A DNA stretch of 64,000 nucleotides, taken from NCBI RefSeq assembly GCF_023973825.1, contig NC_090123.1, positions 851,501-915,500 on the forward strand, in the 5' to 3' direction. Of this stretch, positions 21,344 through 33,400 are shown one piece after another. The stretch's first letter is position 1. Every line of letters starts with the position of its first letter. The notes beneath the pieces are model-generated. The model did not search any database. It saw only the letters and a program-made list of their open reading frames with translations, and was not told the origin of the DNA. Source of the stretch: Plasmodium brasilianum (taxonomy: Eukaryota; Apicomplexa; Aconoidasida; Haemosporida; Plasmodiidae). Made by a program: the position numbers and the translations under genes.

Positions 21344-23097
21344 TACAGTAAGACTAATTCTACACTTTTATTTCATCTTTTTTTTTTTTTTTTTTTTTTT
21401 TTTGCACTTTTAGTTGTATATTTATTTTTAATTGCTTATTGTAATTTTTCCAATAGTGATTTATGACACTATTCATTCAAAGGAGAATACTTATAGTACG
21501 ATTCTACAGCGATGAAGTGCAAATAAAAAATATAATATATCGTGCATACTTTTTTTCTTTTTTTTTTTTTTTTTTTTTTGTTATTTATTATATTTTATTT
21601 GCATCACTTGTATAATATTATGCCATATTTCATGTTTTTTTATTTTTTTTTTTTTCCTGAACTGTTCAGGTGACAACACTAAAGAGGGAAGTATAAAAGG
21701 GAAAAAATTGAAAAAAAAAATTTTGGGTGAGATGATCACCATAAATTTAGGTTGAAGAAACATAAAACGTAAAGAATAGCAATGTATAAGGCATTTATCT
21801 TTTCTCTATTTATAAAAAAAAAAAAGCTTTACGAATTCAATCTTTCAGCGAATGTACTTATAATTGAAGAGCAATATATTTTCAAGTTGCAGAACATTTT
21901 TTTTTTTTTTTTTTCTCTCTTTCTTTGTTCTTACATATATTTTTAAAAGATCATCTTCATAAATGCCTCATTTGTACATTTTAAAAAAAATAAATTTGAA
22001 GAAGATCGATCAGTTATTTTACACTATTTCGTGTTACTTGAGCATTCACCCTCGCAAGTTTTACCTCTACTTTTTTATAATTGTACCTTTTTTAATTTCA
22101 TTAGACAATTATGTTTAATGAATAGACAGGCAAATTAGGGATGCACAAAAATGTTAGCAGTTAGAGAAGAAGCTCAAAACGGAGGGAAATGAAAAAATAA
22201 TATCTAATTGGGGTATGCATATATATAATATACGTGTGCATAGATATATGTATGCATAGATATATATATGCATAGATATATGTATGCATAAATATATGTA
22301 TATATATATTTAAACGTGTGTCCATGTTTACCTATGAATAAACAGATGAGTAGACTTTTACGAACGCGCAAATGGATACACATTTGAATACACGTATATA
22401 TACATACATTTATATGTTCATATTTATATAATTAAATACGCGAAACATCCGCGGCACGATGAAGCCAAAAAATATGTTAAGTTAAAAATATGCGAAGCAT
22501 ATTCAAAATTGTATGTAACAAAATATAACATACAATTATGTGTACAATTAATTTAAAAAAAAAAAAAAATAAGTACTACACTTGAAAGTTGGTAAACAGT
22601 AGGAATAGTACTCTAATGACAAAAAAAAAAAAAAAAATAATAATAAAATAAATCGCAAAATTTAGAGCAAAAAGAAGAGCGGCGATCAAAGGAAGCCGCA
22701 AGACGGAGCTGTTAACAAAGTGAAATGCATAAATGAGTACACATACAATTACATATACATATATGTATATATACACAAACATGCGCGTGAAGAGATCCCC
22801 GCGTAACATTCACTTAAACAAGTAAAATTTGCTTCTCGTTCGAGTCAACCTTGACGCGCGTGCTTATATCGTACTTTTTTCGATATTTCTTTCTCAATTT
22901 GTTTCTCAATTTGTTTCTCAATTTGTTTCTCAATTTCTTTTGCAATTTGTTTCTCAATTTGTTTCTCAATTTGTTTCTCAATTTGTTTCTCAATTTCTTT
23001 CGCAATTTCTTTCTTATCTTACAGTTTAATATCTCATGTGTCTTTCTCAAAGAATAAGAAAATTTTCATTTATTTTGTTAAATAAAGGTATGTTGTA

Positions 23098-23133
<36 letters not shown>

Positions 23134-23206
23134 TACAATCATTTTTGTTAATATGAACACTGTCAGGAAGCACATGCTCATTTCTGTTTGTTAATGGCAC
23201 TTCTTT
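21344..23206. other. Convergent intergenic region with one small candidate gene
   Basis: It contains the 3' flanks of the membrane-protein gene (+) and of the coiled-coil gene (-), poly(T) runs at 21378-21403, 21559-21579 and 23101-23130, and ATGCATAGATATATGT repeats at 22217-22300. The part 22576-23050 holds the KLRN-repeat open frame listed separately. Confidence 0.55.
22576..23035 (-). CDS. Candidate exons of a small gene with a KLRN repeat
   Basis: A minus-strand open frame (23029-22814) encodes about ten tandem Lys-Leu-Arg-Asn tetrapeptides (12-bp unit). It is followed by a non-repetitive, G+C-richer end reading KKYDISTRVKVDSNEKQI. A second coding-like block (about 22712-22576) follows a good acceptor (tttgttaacag) and reads SVLRLPLIAALLFALNFAIY in one frame, a plausible membrane helix. 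No in-frame ATG precedes the repeat, so either the 5' exon is missing or the block is not coding. The phase between the two blocks is unresolved. A basic amphipathic repeat plus a membrane segment is all that can be said. Confidence 0.25.
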
Positions 23207-25300
23207 TTAGTCAATCATAGCATTGTTTGTGTAATATGGACTCATGTTATAAATAATATGCGCATTTTTACCATGATCGCCTTTGCTTTTGCTGTTATTA
23301 CTACTTCCATTATTACTTCCTTTGTTATTAGTGCCGCCATTATTACTTCCTCCATTTTTACTTCCTCCATTAATACTTCCTCCATTTTTACTTCCTCCAT
23401 TAATACTTCCGCCCTTATTGCTACCACAACTGTTATTATAACTCATGTTCGGGTAGAAATCATAAAAATTATTAGCAGTTTTAATATTATATATATTTTT
23501 ATCAATACATCTTGTATTCTTACGTTCAACTTTTTCTTCAATGTATAAACTATTATTGTCAGTATTGGGAAAATTATGTCTTAGAGAACGGAAAAAACCA
23601 TCATTTTTATTATTTACATTTTGGGGTGAATATTTATTTTTCTCATCAATCATATTTTTAGATTGATCCGTCCTTAATGTATTTACACCCACATTTATTG
23701 CCTCCATAGGTGTACAACGTTTATGGACAAAACCTGTTTTTTGCAATTGATCAAAATTACCTGCACTGTTCATATTTTTTTCATTTGCATGTATGGGTCT
23801 TCTATCTATACAGCGTAAGTTGTTGATTTTCTCTGGATTATTGGCGGTGGGGTTGTTAAAATTTTCGCTGATACTAATGCCAGTGCCATCACCAATACCG
23901 CCAATACCGCCAATGCCGCTATTGCCGCTATTGCCGCTATTACCGCTATTGCCGCTATTACCGCTATTACCGCTACTTCCCATTATTATGACGTTGATGT
24001 GGTTCAAATCCTTTTGCAAAAAGGAAACATATCTGTTGGCGTCTTCACTCTTCAATGCTTTCATATAATTACTGTTCAAGTAAACGTTTTTATTACTATG
24101 CCTAATTTTTTTTTCACTATTACTACTACCTCCATGATGTAAGTCTTGTGTGTTACTATCCTTGTGTAAGTTAGTGTGTTCCCATCTTAATGCTTGTGTT
24201 TGATTATTAGATCCTTCTTGCATTTCGTTAAATGTGGCATTAGTGTACTGTACTGCGTGTACGTTCATTACCTGTTTGCCTGGTTCAACAGTAGTACTAT
24301 GATCCAGATGACTGCTTCCCCGATAAAACGTTTTGCCTCTATCCTTATTTTCACTTTCTTTATTTTTCCCTTGCTGATTATTGTATATATAGTGATCCCC
24401 AACTTTATCATTATTACGCTGGTCCAGATGCATCATTTTCTGTTTCTCATATATAATGTATTCATTATTAATGTTTTTTATGAAATTTGCTTCATTTGTC
24501 CTTGTTGCCTCATGCTGATTATTACTATTACCATTATTACTATTACCATTACTACTATTACCATTACTACTATTACTATTACTATTACCATTATTGTTCC
24601 TATTATTACTACTATTAGCATTCACTACTATATTATGCTTCCTACGTCTTTCGCTTAAGTCTTCATTACGAGAGTATGTATTCTCTACTGCGTTGTTACT
24701 AATTGGGTTTATGCTTTCTTCTGATTCATTCGTTGAAATAATTAAGCCATTATAATATTGTGTAGTGTCGTTATTATTTTCTTTAGATAATAGTTCATCA
24801 TATGCATTATATGCTTCACTATATGCATTATTTTCGTTTTCATTTTCGTTTTCATTTTCGTTTTCGTTTTCATTTTCGTTTTCATTTTCATTTTCATTTT
24901 CGTTTGCGCTCTCATTTCCACTTCCATTCCCATTTTCATTTTCTCTTATTCTTAATTCCTCTTCTAATACTTGGTTTATCTCTTGCCTTATTTTTGCAAA
25001 ATCTCTCAACGAATTTGGACATAAAGAATCTTTTAGTATATCATTTCTTAACTTAGCTGCTAGATCGCGATCAAACCCACACTCTTCTAAATCTTTCTTA
25101 TCTACATTTTCTCTAGCCATAAAACAGTTGTACTCCCTTTCAAGTTTTATCATCTTTGAAAGTATATCTAACTTTTCTCTTTTTACTTTGTTCATTCCCC
25201 TTGTTCTAACTCCTTTGTAGCCATCAATGATCGTTTCCATGATTTCCTTGTCAATTGCTTTTGACAGCATTACCCTCAATTCGTCCTGAGCAGTTGTAAA

Positions 25301-25331
<31 letters not shown>

Positions 25332-25608
25332 CATGTACCCATACCAGTACACATATGTAAACGTTTGTGCTACTAGTAGTAGCCCCTCAAAGATGTTCTC
25401 TCTTTTTGCTCATAAGGATACAAAATGTTTTCCATGGATTTGAATTTTTTTATTTTTATTTTTTATCAAAATGAGAATGTTCCATAAGCACAGTTTGGGT
25501 ACTTTAATATTTTGGGAAAATATTAGATCATCATGTTCAAGCTCCTTTAAATGATTTAGATATGCTACATTGAAAATATGCAATAGTTTAAATAGAGAGA
25601 GAAAAAAG

Positions 25609-25640
<32 letters not shown>

Positions 25641-26718
25641 TATTTCAAATGAATATATTTATCTAAAAACTGTATGTATAAACTCATTCATTGTGTATGT
25701 ACTTGTAGACACAAATATTTTTCTGCTACCATAAATGCGTACATGTGTGCATATGTACATACATAAGGACGTGTATTTATAAAGTATACCCTGTTGTAGT
25801 TCTATGTAAGGTTTCAATTTAACGAAAAATTCGTCCACAAAAGAAATCGTTTTTTTAAAGCTTTGGTTCCACAGTGTCTGCGGCTTAAAGGTGCACTCCT
25901 TCTCTTCTTCTTCTTGCTTTCTAAAATGCGCAGAAAAAAATAAAAAGAAAAAGAAACAGATAACCAGATAAACAGATAAACGAACGAACGAACAAACGAA
26001 CGAACAAACGAACGAACAAATGACATTATATTGTATCATATCAAATAGGATAAAATAATAATTTAATTTCAGTGAACATGCAGATTTGATGATACATGAG
26101 CGAGGGTATAAACATTCTCTGTTTTTTTTTTTTTTTTTTTGTTTCTATCTCTATTTCGATTTCAATTTCTGTTTCCACTGTTTGTATTTATTTGAAATGT
26201 CTTGCTTACTGCTTTTCTAAAGATGCCTTTAGTTGCTTATTCATCTCTTCTTTAATTGCTTTTTGCTGTATAAGCTATATAAACACACATAGAGAACAAC
26301 GGGACTTGTGAAAGGTCTAATATTAACTTAAGGCTTTACATATGGGTGGACCATAATGGTACAATTTTCATTTTTCACCCCGCACACGCATACATATATG
26401 TGCTTATTCGTGTATACATTTATATATTCATTTTTCTTATCGTTTTTTTGCATTTTTTTTGAAAAATAGAGCTCATTCGCTGTATCTTACATTTCTCCAT
26501 TTTTTCCCCCAAAGTATATCTTGCTTCTTTTTTCTATTTAAAAAAAAACAAAAAAGGAAATAATAATAATAATAAAATAAAATAAGTAAACAAATATTAA
26601 GTGCACAGTCTTGTAATATTCCTGTAGTTTTGTTTGGGCGTAACCATTTAGTTCATTCGTTCAGTCGCTTGACTGCTCTTTTTTTTTTTTTTTTTTTTAA
26701 TTACTTTAGAGAATTCAT
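23207..26718 (-). CDS. Conserved coiled-coil and low-complexity protein, 6 exons
   Basis: Exons in coding order: 26718-26705, 26533-26491, 26274-26210, 25920-25790, 25564-25422 and 25285-23207; phases agree and give 824 residues. The start is a 14-base first exon (MNSLK) with a GTAATT donor. The N-terminal ~240 residues are conserved-looking and helical: QKAIKEEMNKQLKASL, the motif EKECTFKPQTLW, LNHLKELEHDDLIF and a long charged helix region around VKREKLDILSKMIKLERE. The remaining ~580 residues are low complexity: (NE)n around residues 265-295, Asn/Ser/Gly tracts, a GNS repeat, and a GGSxNGGS array near the C-terminus. No enzymatic motif is visible. The CTFKPQ-type motif occurs in several apicomplexan coiled-coil proteins but is not diagnostic. 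Function unknown. Confidence 0.78.
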
Positions 26719-26771
26719 TTTAAAATCTGCTGTGTCCAATTAGGAAAATATTTTTTTGAGTCCTTTAATTA

Positions 26772-26998
26772 TTTTTGTTTGTGCGATTATTGCTATTGTT
26801 ACTGCTACGGTTATTGTTACTGTTATTGCTACGGTTATTGTTACTGTTATTGCTACTATTATCACTACTGTTGTCACTACTGTATGTAAGAATTTTATTT
26901 AATTCGTTTTTTCATGTGTCAAATAAGAAGCTACGAAAGGCTCTTTAAAACTGGTACTTACAACTCTTATTTGAAAATCCAGTGGAAGAAGAGGTTAC
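26772..26998 (-). other. Exon-like blocks just upstream of the coiled-coil gene
   Basis: A 36-base block (26998-26963) has an acceptor (ttaaccag) and a perfect GTAAGT donor and is open in one frame only (TSSSTGFSNKS). Downstream, 26885-26772 follows tacatacag and reads SDNSSDNSSNNSNNNRS-type sequence ending in TAA, only 54 bases before the ATG of the coiled-coil gene. These may be 5' UTR exons of that gene, alternative N-terminal exons, or the end of a separate small gene. The Asn/Ser-coding trinucleotide structure is typical of Plasmodium exons. Confidence 0.3.
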
Positions 26999-27171
26999 TG
27001 GTTAAAAATACGAAACAAGTGAAAACACACAGCTGTTAAAAAAGCAACAGTTGGGTGAACAGGACGGGTGATAAGGTTTCAACAGGGATGAAATAAGAAG
27101 AAATGAAATAAATGGAAGTAAATACAAATAAACACAAATAAATACTAAGAAATAAAATCCGAAAAAAAAAA

Positions 27172-27204
<33 letters not shown>

Positions 27205-27402
27205 AAGCTCATAAACAAATGAGCTAGCAAACGAACAAACAGATAAGAAGGCTCCCTTCTTCAGGGGATTTACAAAAAACAAAAAAAGTAAATGACTTGT
27301 GGAAGGTAACTTAAATCTTAAAAAACAATTTAAAAAATATGCATTCTATTAATTATTATTTTTAATTCTTAAAAATAAACCTTACTAAATATAAATGTAC
27401 AT

Positions 27403-27640
27403 GTGCTTACGTGCATGTGTGCTTATGTACGTATGTTCTTACGTGCATGTGTGCTTATGTACGTATGTTCTTACGTGCATGTGTGCTTATGTACGTATGT
27501 TCTTACGTGCATGTTTGCTTATGTGCGTATGTTCTTATGTGCATATGTCCTTATGTGCATATGTTCTTATGTGCATATGTTCTTATGTGAATATGTTCTT
27601 ATGTGCGTGTGTTCTTATGTACGCATGTATATACGAATGA
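27403..27640. repeat. ~30-bp tandem repeat, TTACGTGCATGTGTGCTTATGTACGTATG type
   Basis: Seven to eight copies built from 12-bp and 15-bp subunits. The forward open frames (VCSYVHMFLCAYVLMC) are translations of the repeat. Confidence 0.85.
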
Positions 27641-28009
27641 ATGTTTTACGTGTGTATATATATAAGCAGTTTGTCTTTTTAGTAAGTATCGTTTGAAATA
27701 ATTTGCTGTTTTGTTTCAAATGCATCTACACCTGTTGTTGACCGCTTTTGCATAATTTTATGCTTTTTTAAATAGAATTTGCATTTTTTTTTTTTTTTTT
27801 TTTAAATAAAATTCATATGCAACTGAAGCACATGTGCATTGATTTTTTTACACAATATAAGTAATGAAAAAATTAGATTTACAATTTTGTGTTTTACTAT
27901 GTTACTGAAAAAGAGAAAAAATACCTTCATTTAGAAAAAGAAAGTGCGTGTACATAGTTTATTTTGCTTTATTTATTTTTTTATATTATATATTATTTTT
28001 TATTTTATA

Positions 28010-28100
28010 TTTTACTTTATATTTTACTTTACATTTTACTTTATATTTTACTTTACATTTTACTTTATATTTTACTTTACATTTTACTTTATATTTTTAT
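28010..28100. repeat. 11/22-bp tandem repeat, TTTTACTTTATATTTTACTTTACA
   Basis: About eight 11-bp half units alternate between TATTTTACTTT and CATTTTACTTT. Confidence 0.85.
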
Positions 28101-28179
28101 TTTTTTTTTTTTTTCCCTTATAGATATCGTGAAAAATACTGCGATTTTACCTGTACACAACATACAAATTTGTTCTTTC

Positions 28180-28210
<31 letters not shown>

Positions 28211-29794
28211 CATTGTAGACATAAATATTAAGCCTAAGAAATTAAAAATTTATTATACGTGTGTGCATAATTATGCATAGTTCATATAAATAATTCAAAA
28301 AGTAATGCAAATTATGTACAATTACAAAACACTGTATTTTTGCATTCCTCTGGTTAACTTCGGCTATTTTTATTTCTTGCTTGTACATGTACTATGCATA
28401 TATATATATATATATAAGTATATATATATTTTTTTTTTTTTTTTTCCCTTGCGCGGATATAGATATGCATGAATTTACATTATAAGTGTATATTTGCACA
28501 TATTTAATTAAGTTGCACACAATATGGTCTCAATAAACGTGTGTTTGTTCTAATAAGTTGTCTTTTTCAAAAATATAACTTCCTTCATTTTTGTAGCAAC
28601 AATGGAACAAGCTTATCTTTTATATACATGTTATATTCGTATTATTCTGGTTTTTTATGGAAATTTTTTTTTATTTTTACATGAACTAGGTTTATATGGT
28701 GGCAAGTATTAATATAAACCTATTTTATGATGGCAAGTATTTAAATAAACTTGGTTTATGCTGGCAAATATTTATATAAGCATAATTTAGGTCATCAAGT
28801 TTTTACATGAACAAGGTTTGTGTTAACAAGTTTTTACGTGAAAACAAGGTTTATTTATTTGTTTATTTATTTATTTATATATTTATTTTCTTGAGCTCAA
28901 TTGTTTGGGTTCGTAGTTATTATAAAAATCAGTTATGCACAAATGGGATGTGCACATTTTGAGTATTTGAGTGTGTGCAAATTTTTGTCTTTTGTTGCAG
29001 CTGTAAGAGATAATGTAAAATGTTTTTATGTTAAAGAGAAAGGCTTTTATACGTAAAAGAATTTATGACTTAACGAAACTTTTAAGTTTTATTAACGCGG
29101 TTAATATGATAAAGAATATTTTATAATATATTCCAATGTTTTTATGAGCACATTTTTATCTATTTAAACACTTAGGCGAACAAAAATAAAGTAAATGAAA
29201 AAATTAAAACAGAATTTTTTGGATGGAAATTTTAATAATACTCAAAGTTACCAAAAAGAATATAAGTAAAGCCTCACAGAATTAAATAGTACATGTACAT
29301 ATACATATATAAATATACGTATGGTTGTAACGGGATAACTATCTTTTTTTTTTTTTTTTTTTTGTATGTTTTAAGGAAGAATAAACAAATTTCTTAAATA
29401 TCGTGTTAATTTTTTTATGTTCATTGTTGCTATACGTAATAGCACTTCGCAAATGTTTCGCTAGTGTTACACATATGTAAGCATAGAAATATAGCTACTA
29501 TACTTTTAAAATAATGACTTCACTCGAATGGTCATATACTGTGCACTATAACTAAGAAGGGGATATATTATTCTGAGTTATAGAAGTTATATGATCATAT
29601 ATGCATATATATATATATATAGATAGATAGATAGATTATATATTAAAATTGGCAAATGTGAACATGCGCACAGCCTAATTATATTGGTAGCGTAACAAGT
29701 GCGTAATAGCAAGTGTTTTATTCGTACACTCTAATTATGTGGGCATTGTTACATGTGTCTAATTTTTTTTTTTTTTTTTTTTTTTTTTCTCTTT

Positions 29795-30017
29795 TTAAAC
29801 GTATGCTTTGTAAAAAATACTATTCAATGAGATTCTTTTTAAGGGACAAATTTTGTTGATGGAAAAATGCGCATAAGGCAACTTCAAAAAAATTTCAAAC
29901 ATCAATAAATGAGCGAAAAATAGGACAGAGGGCAAAATAATGAGGAACACATGAAACGTAAATATTGCTAAAATGGACAATAAAAAGGATGATAGGAACG
30001 AAAAAAAAGCTGAGCTA
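29795..30017 (-). CDS. Candidate C-terminal exon encoding a membrane segment
   Basis: Following the acceptor ccctatag, an open frame of about 73 codons reads through a hydrophobic stretch (SILAIFTFHVFLIILPSV, then LFFAHLLMFEIFLKLP) and ends KICPLKRISLNSIFYKAY-V-stop. The predicted product has one or two membrane helices and a basic tail. Upstream exons could not be assigned; 30240-30300 has weak exon-like sequence. It could be a small unrecognised membrane protein or chance. Confidence 0.25.
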
Positions 30018-30084
30018 TAGGGGAAAAAAAAAAAAAAAAGAGGACGAAAATGAAGAGAAATTAAATAAAAAAGTAAAAAAATAA

Positions 30085-30225
30085 ATAAAAAGGTAAGTAA
30101 AATAAATAAATAAAATAGTAAAAAGATAAGTAAAAAAATAAGTAAAAAAATAAGTAAAAAAATAAGTAAAAATATAAGTAAAAAAATAAGTAAAAAAATA
30201 AGTAAAAATATAAGTAAAAAAATAT
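30085..30225. repeat. 11-12 bp repeat, AAGTAAAAAAAT
   Basis: About twelve copies of AAAAAAATAAGT/AAAAATATAAGT lie in the 3' flank of PI3K. Confidence 0.85.
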
Positions 30226-30460
30226 ATCTTCTAAAAAAAAGAGTTTGTGCTTGCTACAAACGCTGTAATACTTTTTGGAAAAGCATGAATTTGAACCACT
30301 TGGGGAAAATTAAAAAAATTATTCAAAAATGAGGGATATATATATATAAGTATGTAATAGCATATTTATATACGTAATGTCATGTAATTTCCAATTTCGG
30401 GCAAAATGAACATGAATAAAGTTAAAAAAAAAGAAAAGAAAAAACAATGATGAAACATAT

Positions 30461-33400
30461 TCACTTCCAGTTGAGAGCCCACTCATGCAATTTGTCAACA
30501 ACAACTGGAAAGAGAGTTTTAACTGATGCATTAATAACACTTAAGAAATATATTTCCGCTGCTTCATCATTTAAATCAAGTCTAAACTTTTCTTGAACTT
30601 TTAAGACACATAATTCAGGACTCATTTTCATATCTTTAAGTCCTGATTCACACATGGAATCAAGTAAGCTTATGATTAACTTTGAATGATATCTTAAATA
30701 TTTATAAGCTAGACAACACTTTTTTATAAACTGTTCATAGCCTGAACTATGCGCTCCACCCATAGCCTCAATCATTTCTTTACATAATTTCATAGGAGGA
30801 GAAAAAGGTTTTGGGTCTTCCCCAAAAATATACCCAAAATCAATATGAAAAAAACAGCCATCTTTTGAAACCATTAAATTATCTAAATGTCTATCTCCTA
30901 TTCCTAATATATATGTTATTACACTGTAACCTGCACAACTTGATATAAAATTTTCTAATATTTGTACGTCAAAACCTAAGGGGGAGTCTGTTTCTTCACT
31001 GTTGTCAATAAAATATTGCCGTATCTCCCCTTTATAATTTCTTTTTATAGATGATATAGACTCAGCATAATCAACAAACTCAATAAATCCATCATCTGTT
31101 GATAGAGCTAAAACTCTATATAATGTTAATTTTAAATTCAATCCATATCTTTTCCAAATATTGTCAATGATATATATTATTTGTATTACCAAATGATCTT
31201 GCCTTAAGTCGTCACCAGCTTTGTAAATATATTTTTTTATAGACAACTCGTATATTTCGTTATATTTTTTCACGCATTTCTTACTTACACTGTTTTCTTT
31301 TTCATCCGCTGTTATCTCATCCGCTGTTATCTCATCCGCTGCTATCTCTTCCACCGCTTTTTCTTCCACCGCTTTTTCTTCCACCGCTTTTTCTTCCACC
31401 GCTTTTTCTTCCACCGCTTTTTCTTCCACCGCTTTTTCTTCCACCGCTTTCCTATTGTGCTTCTTAACATGTTCAGAACTTTCTCCGTTTAAGGTTTGTC
31501 TGAACCCCTCTCCACAATTTTTACTACCTCGATTGCTAATACTGCTATTCCCACTGGGCAAGTTTTTTTTTTTATTAGACGATTCGCTATGGCACAAGGC
31601 AGTGTTTTGCATGTAAATCTTCTCTATCTTCTTATGCTTGTAAAAGATGTTATCATTGTGGTATCTCAAATATTTGTAATAATACTTAAAGTTCCTCGCA
31701 TGGTCAAATGAGCTATACATGGCCTTGATAAATTTAGAGTTACAAGAATGATATAAAGAATAATTTTTTTTTTTTTTAATATTTTTCTTTAAATATTTTT
31801 GTTTATTAATAATCAGATTATGAAAGCTTTCATGCGAGAGCTTTATTTTTTTTCTGACCAGACAGGCAATAACAATTGGGTAAAGTGATGAACGAACAAC
31901 GTATGATTGTTCAGGTAAAAATGTTAATAACTCACTATCGGGATCAATGGGTAAAATTAAAGGTACATTAATTTTTTTTATTCTTTGTTTCTGAACAATA
32001 CTTATAGAGTCATCTAAAATTTCTATATTAGTATCATCATCACTATATGTTGTGCTTAAGAAAAAATCAAAATTATCACTAAACTGTAAAAAATTTGAAA
32101 GAAAAGAATTATCTCTATTTATTTCTATTCTTATATTTTTTGAATCATCAATGTAGTTAATCGTTTTATTAGATTCATCACAAACGTCAGATGTTGACTT
32201 ATGATTACCGCATTTTTGATACTGAAAATTATATATATCTTTACTTACATCATAGTTAATGCTTAGTTCGTTGGTTAAGTAATAAATGGAGTTCCTCATT
32301 TCGTTGTGTTTATTATTTGCATTTTCGAAAAACATTTCTTTATTGTTACTATCCTTTTTAATAGAATGCTGCGCATTTGGTTTTTCCGCTCGAGTTACAT
32401 CTCTGCTTCGCTCATTAGACTTACCACTTCGTTCATTAGTTTTACTGTTTCGCTCATTAGACTTACCACGTCGCTCATTAGTTTTACCGCTTCGCTCATT
32501 AGTTTTACTGCTTCGCTCATTAGTTTTACCACTTCTCTCATTAGTTTTACCACTTCTCTCATTAGTTTTACCACTTCTCTCATTAGTTTTATCGCTTCTC
32601 TCATTAGTTTTACTGCTTCCTTCATTAGTTTTACTGCTTCCTTCATTAGTTTTACTGCTTCCTTCATTAGTTTTACCACTTCTCTCATTAGCGTTACTGT
32701 TTGCATCACAATGCGCGCTTTCTCTTGTTGAGTCCACCATAAGGCATTTTCCCACAGGAGCATCTGCACGTAATGCATTCTCTTTGTCATCTTCGGACGT
32801 GTGCCTTGGTGTACTGTTGCCTATATCCTGGTCATTCTTTGCTTCTTCCTCTGTTTGACTTTTCCTTTTCTCTTTTTTTCCCCTTTGAATAGAGTGATGA
32901 TCATTTACCGCAGTGGAAATACGACAACTATGTGCATTTTCATTCTCTTTAAAAGTGGAAGCATCTCTTTCGTTGTTGGACATATGAACACAGTCATCCA
33001 CATGAGCATATTCGTTCATGTGAGCATAATCGTACACATTTTGATCAGTGACGAATATGTTATTCTGTATAAACTGTTTAATATTAATATAGCCATAATT
33101 CTTTCTATAATAGAATAAGAAATGCCTCAACTTTTTTGTCTTGTTTTGTATGCGATCTGCTTTATTCTTTGCAATTTTAGTTAGGTATAACAACTGATTA
33201 CGGAATCTGTTTTGATTTTTTAGAATTTCTAGAATTTCTTTTTTTTTTTTTAAACTAGATGTCATTAATTTGTTAATAAATAATTTATGTATATGTATAT
33301 ATAAATTTCCTTTTGATTTATCTTTTGTTTCACTTAAAAGAAGCCAATGTAAATATATAGACAATTTCTTCGACTTAATACATTTATGTATTAACGTGTT

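Larger units (their letters stand above)
26719..30460. other. 3.7-kb tandem-gene intergenic region
   Basis: This lies between the start of the coiled-coil gene and the 3' end of PI3K, both on the minus strand. It holds an Asn/Ser-coding-like repeat at 26772-26885 with an exon-like block at 26963-26998, repeat arrays at 27403-27640, 28010-28100 and 30085-30225, and a candidate hydrophobic exon at 29795-30017. Otherwise it is A/T-rich sequence with nothing identifiable. Confidence 0.55.

Noticed and set aside
27403..27640. Possible CRISPR-like array
   Set aside because: Copies are contiguous tandem units without unique spacers, and the genome is eukaryotic.
27395..27696. Forward open frames with CSYVHMFLCAYV repeats
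   Set aside because: Translation of the ~30-bp intergenic repeat; no flanking coding sequence or acceptable start context.
29600..29640. Possible tRNA-like or structured RNA around the TAGATAGATAGATAG motif
   Set aside because: It is a simple GATA microsatellite; no cloverleaf or conserved box elements are seen.
32286..32858. 190-codon forward open frame rich in LLRSLVL
   Set aside because: Antisense of the KTNERSG repeat in PI3K.
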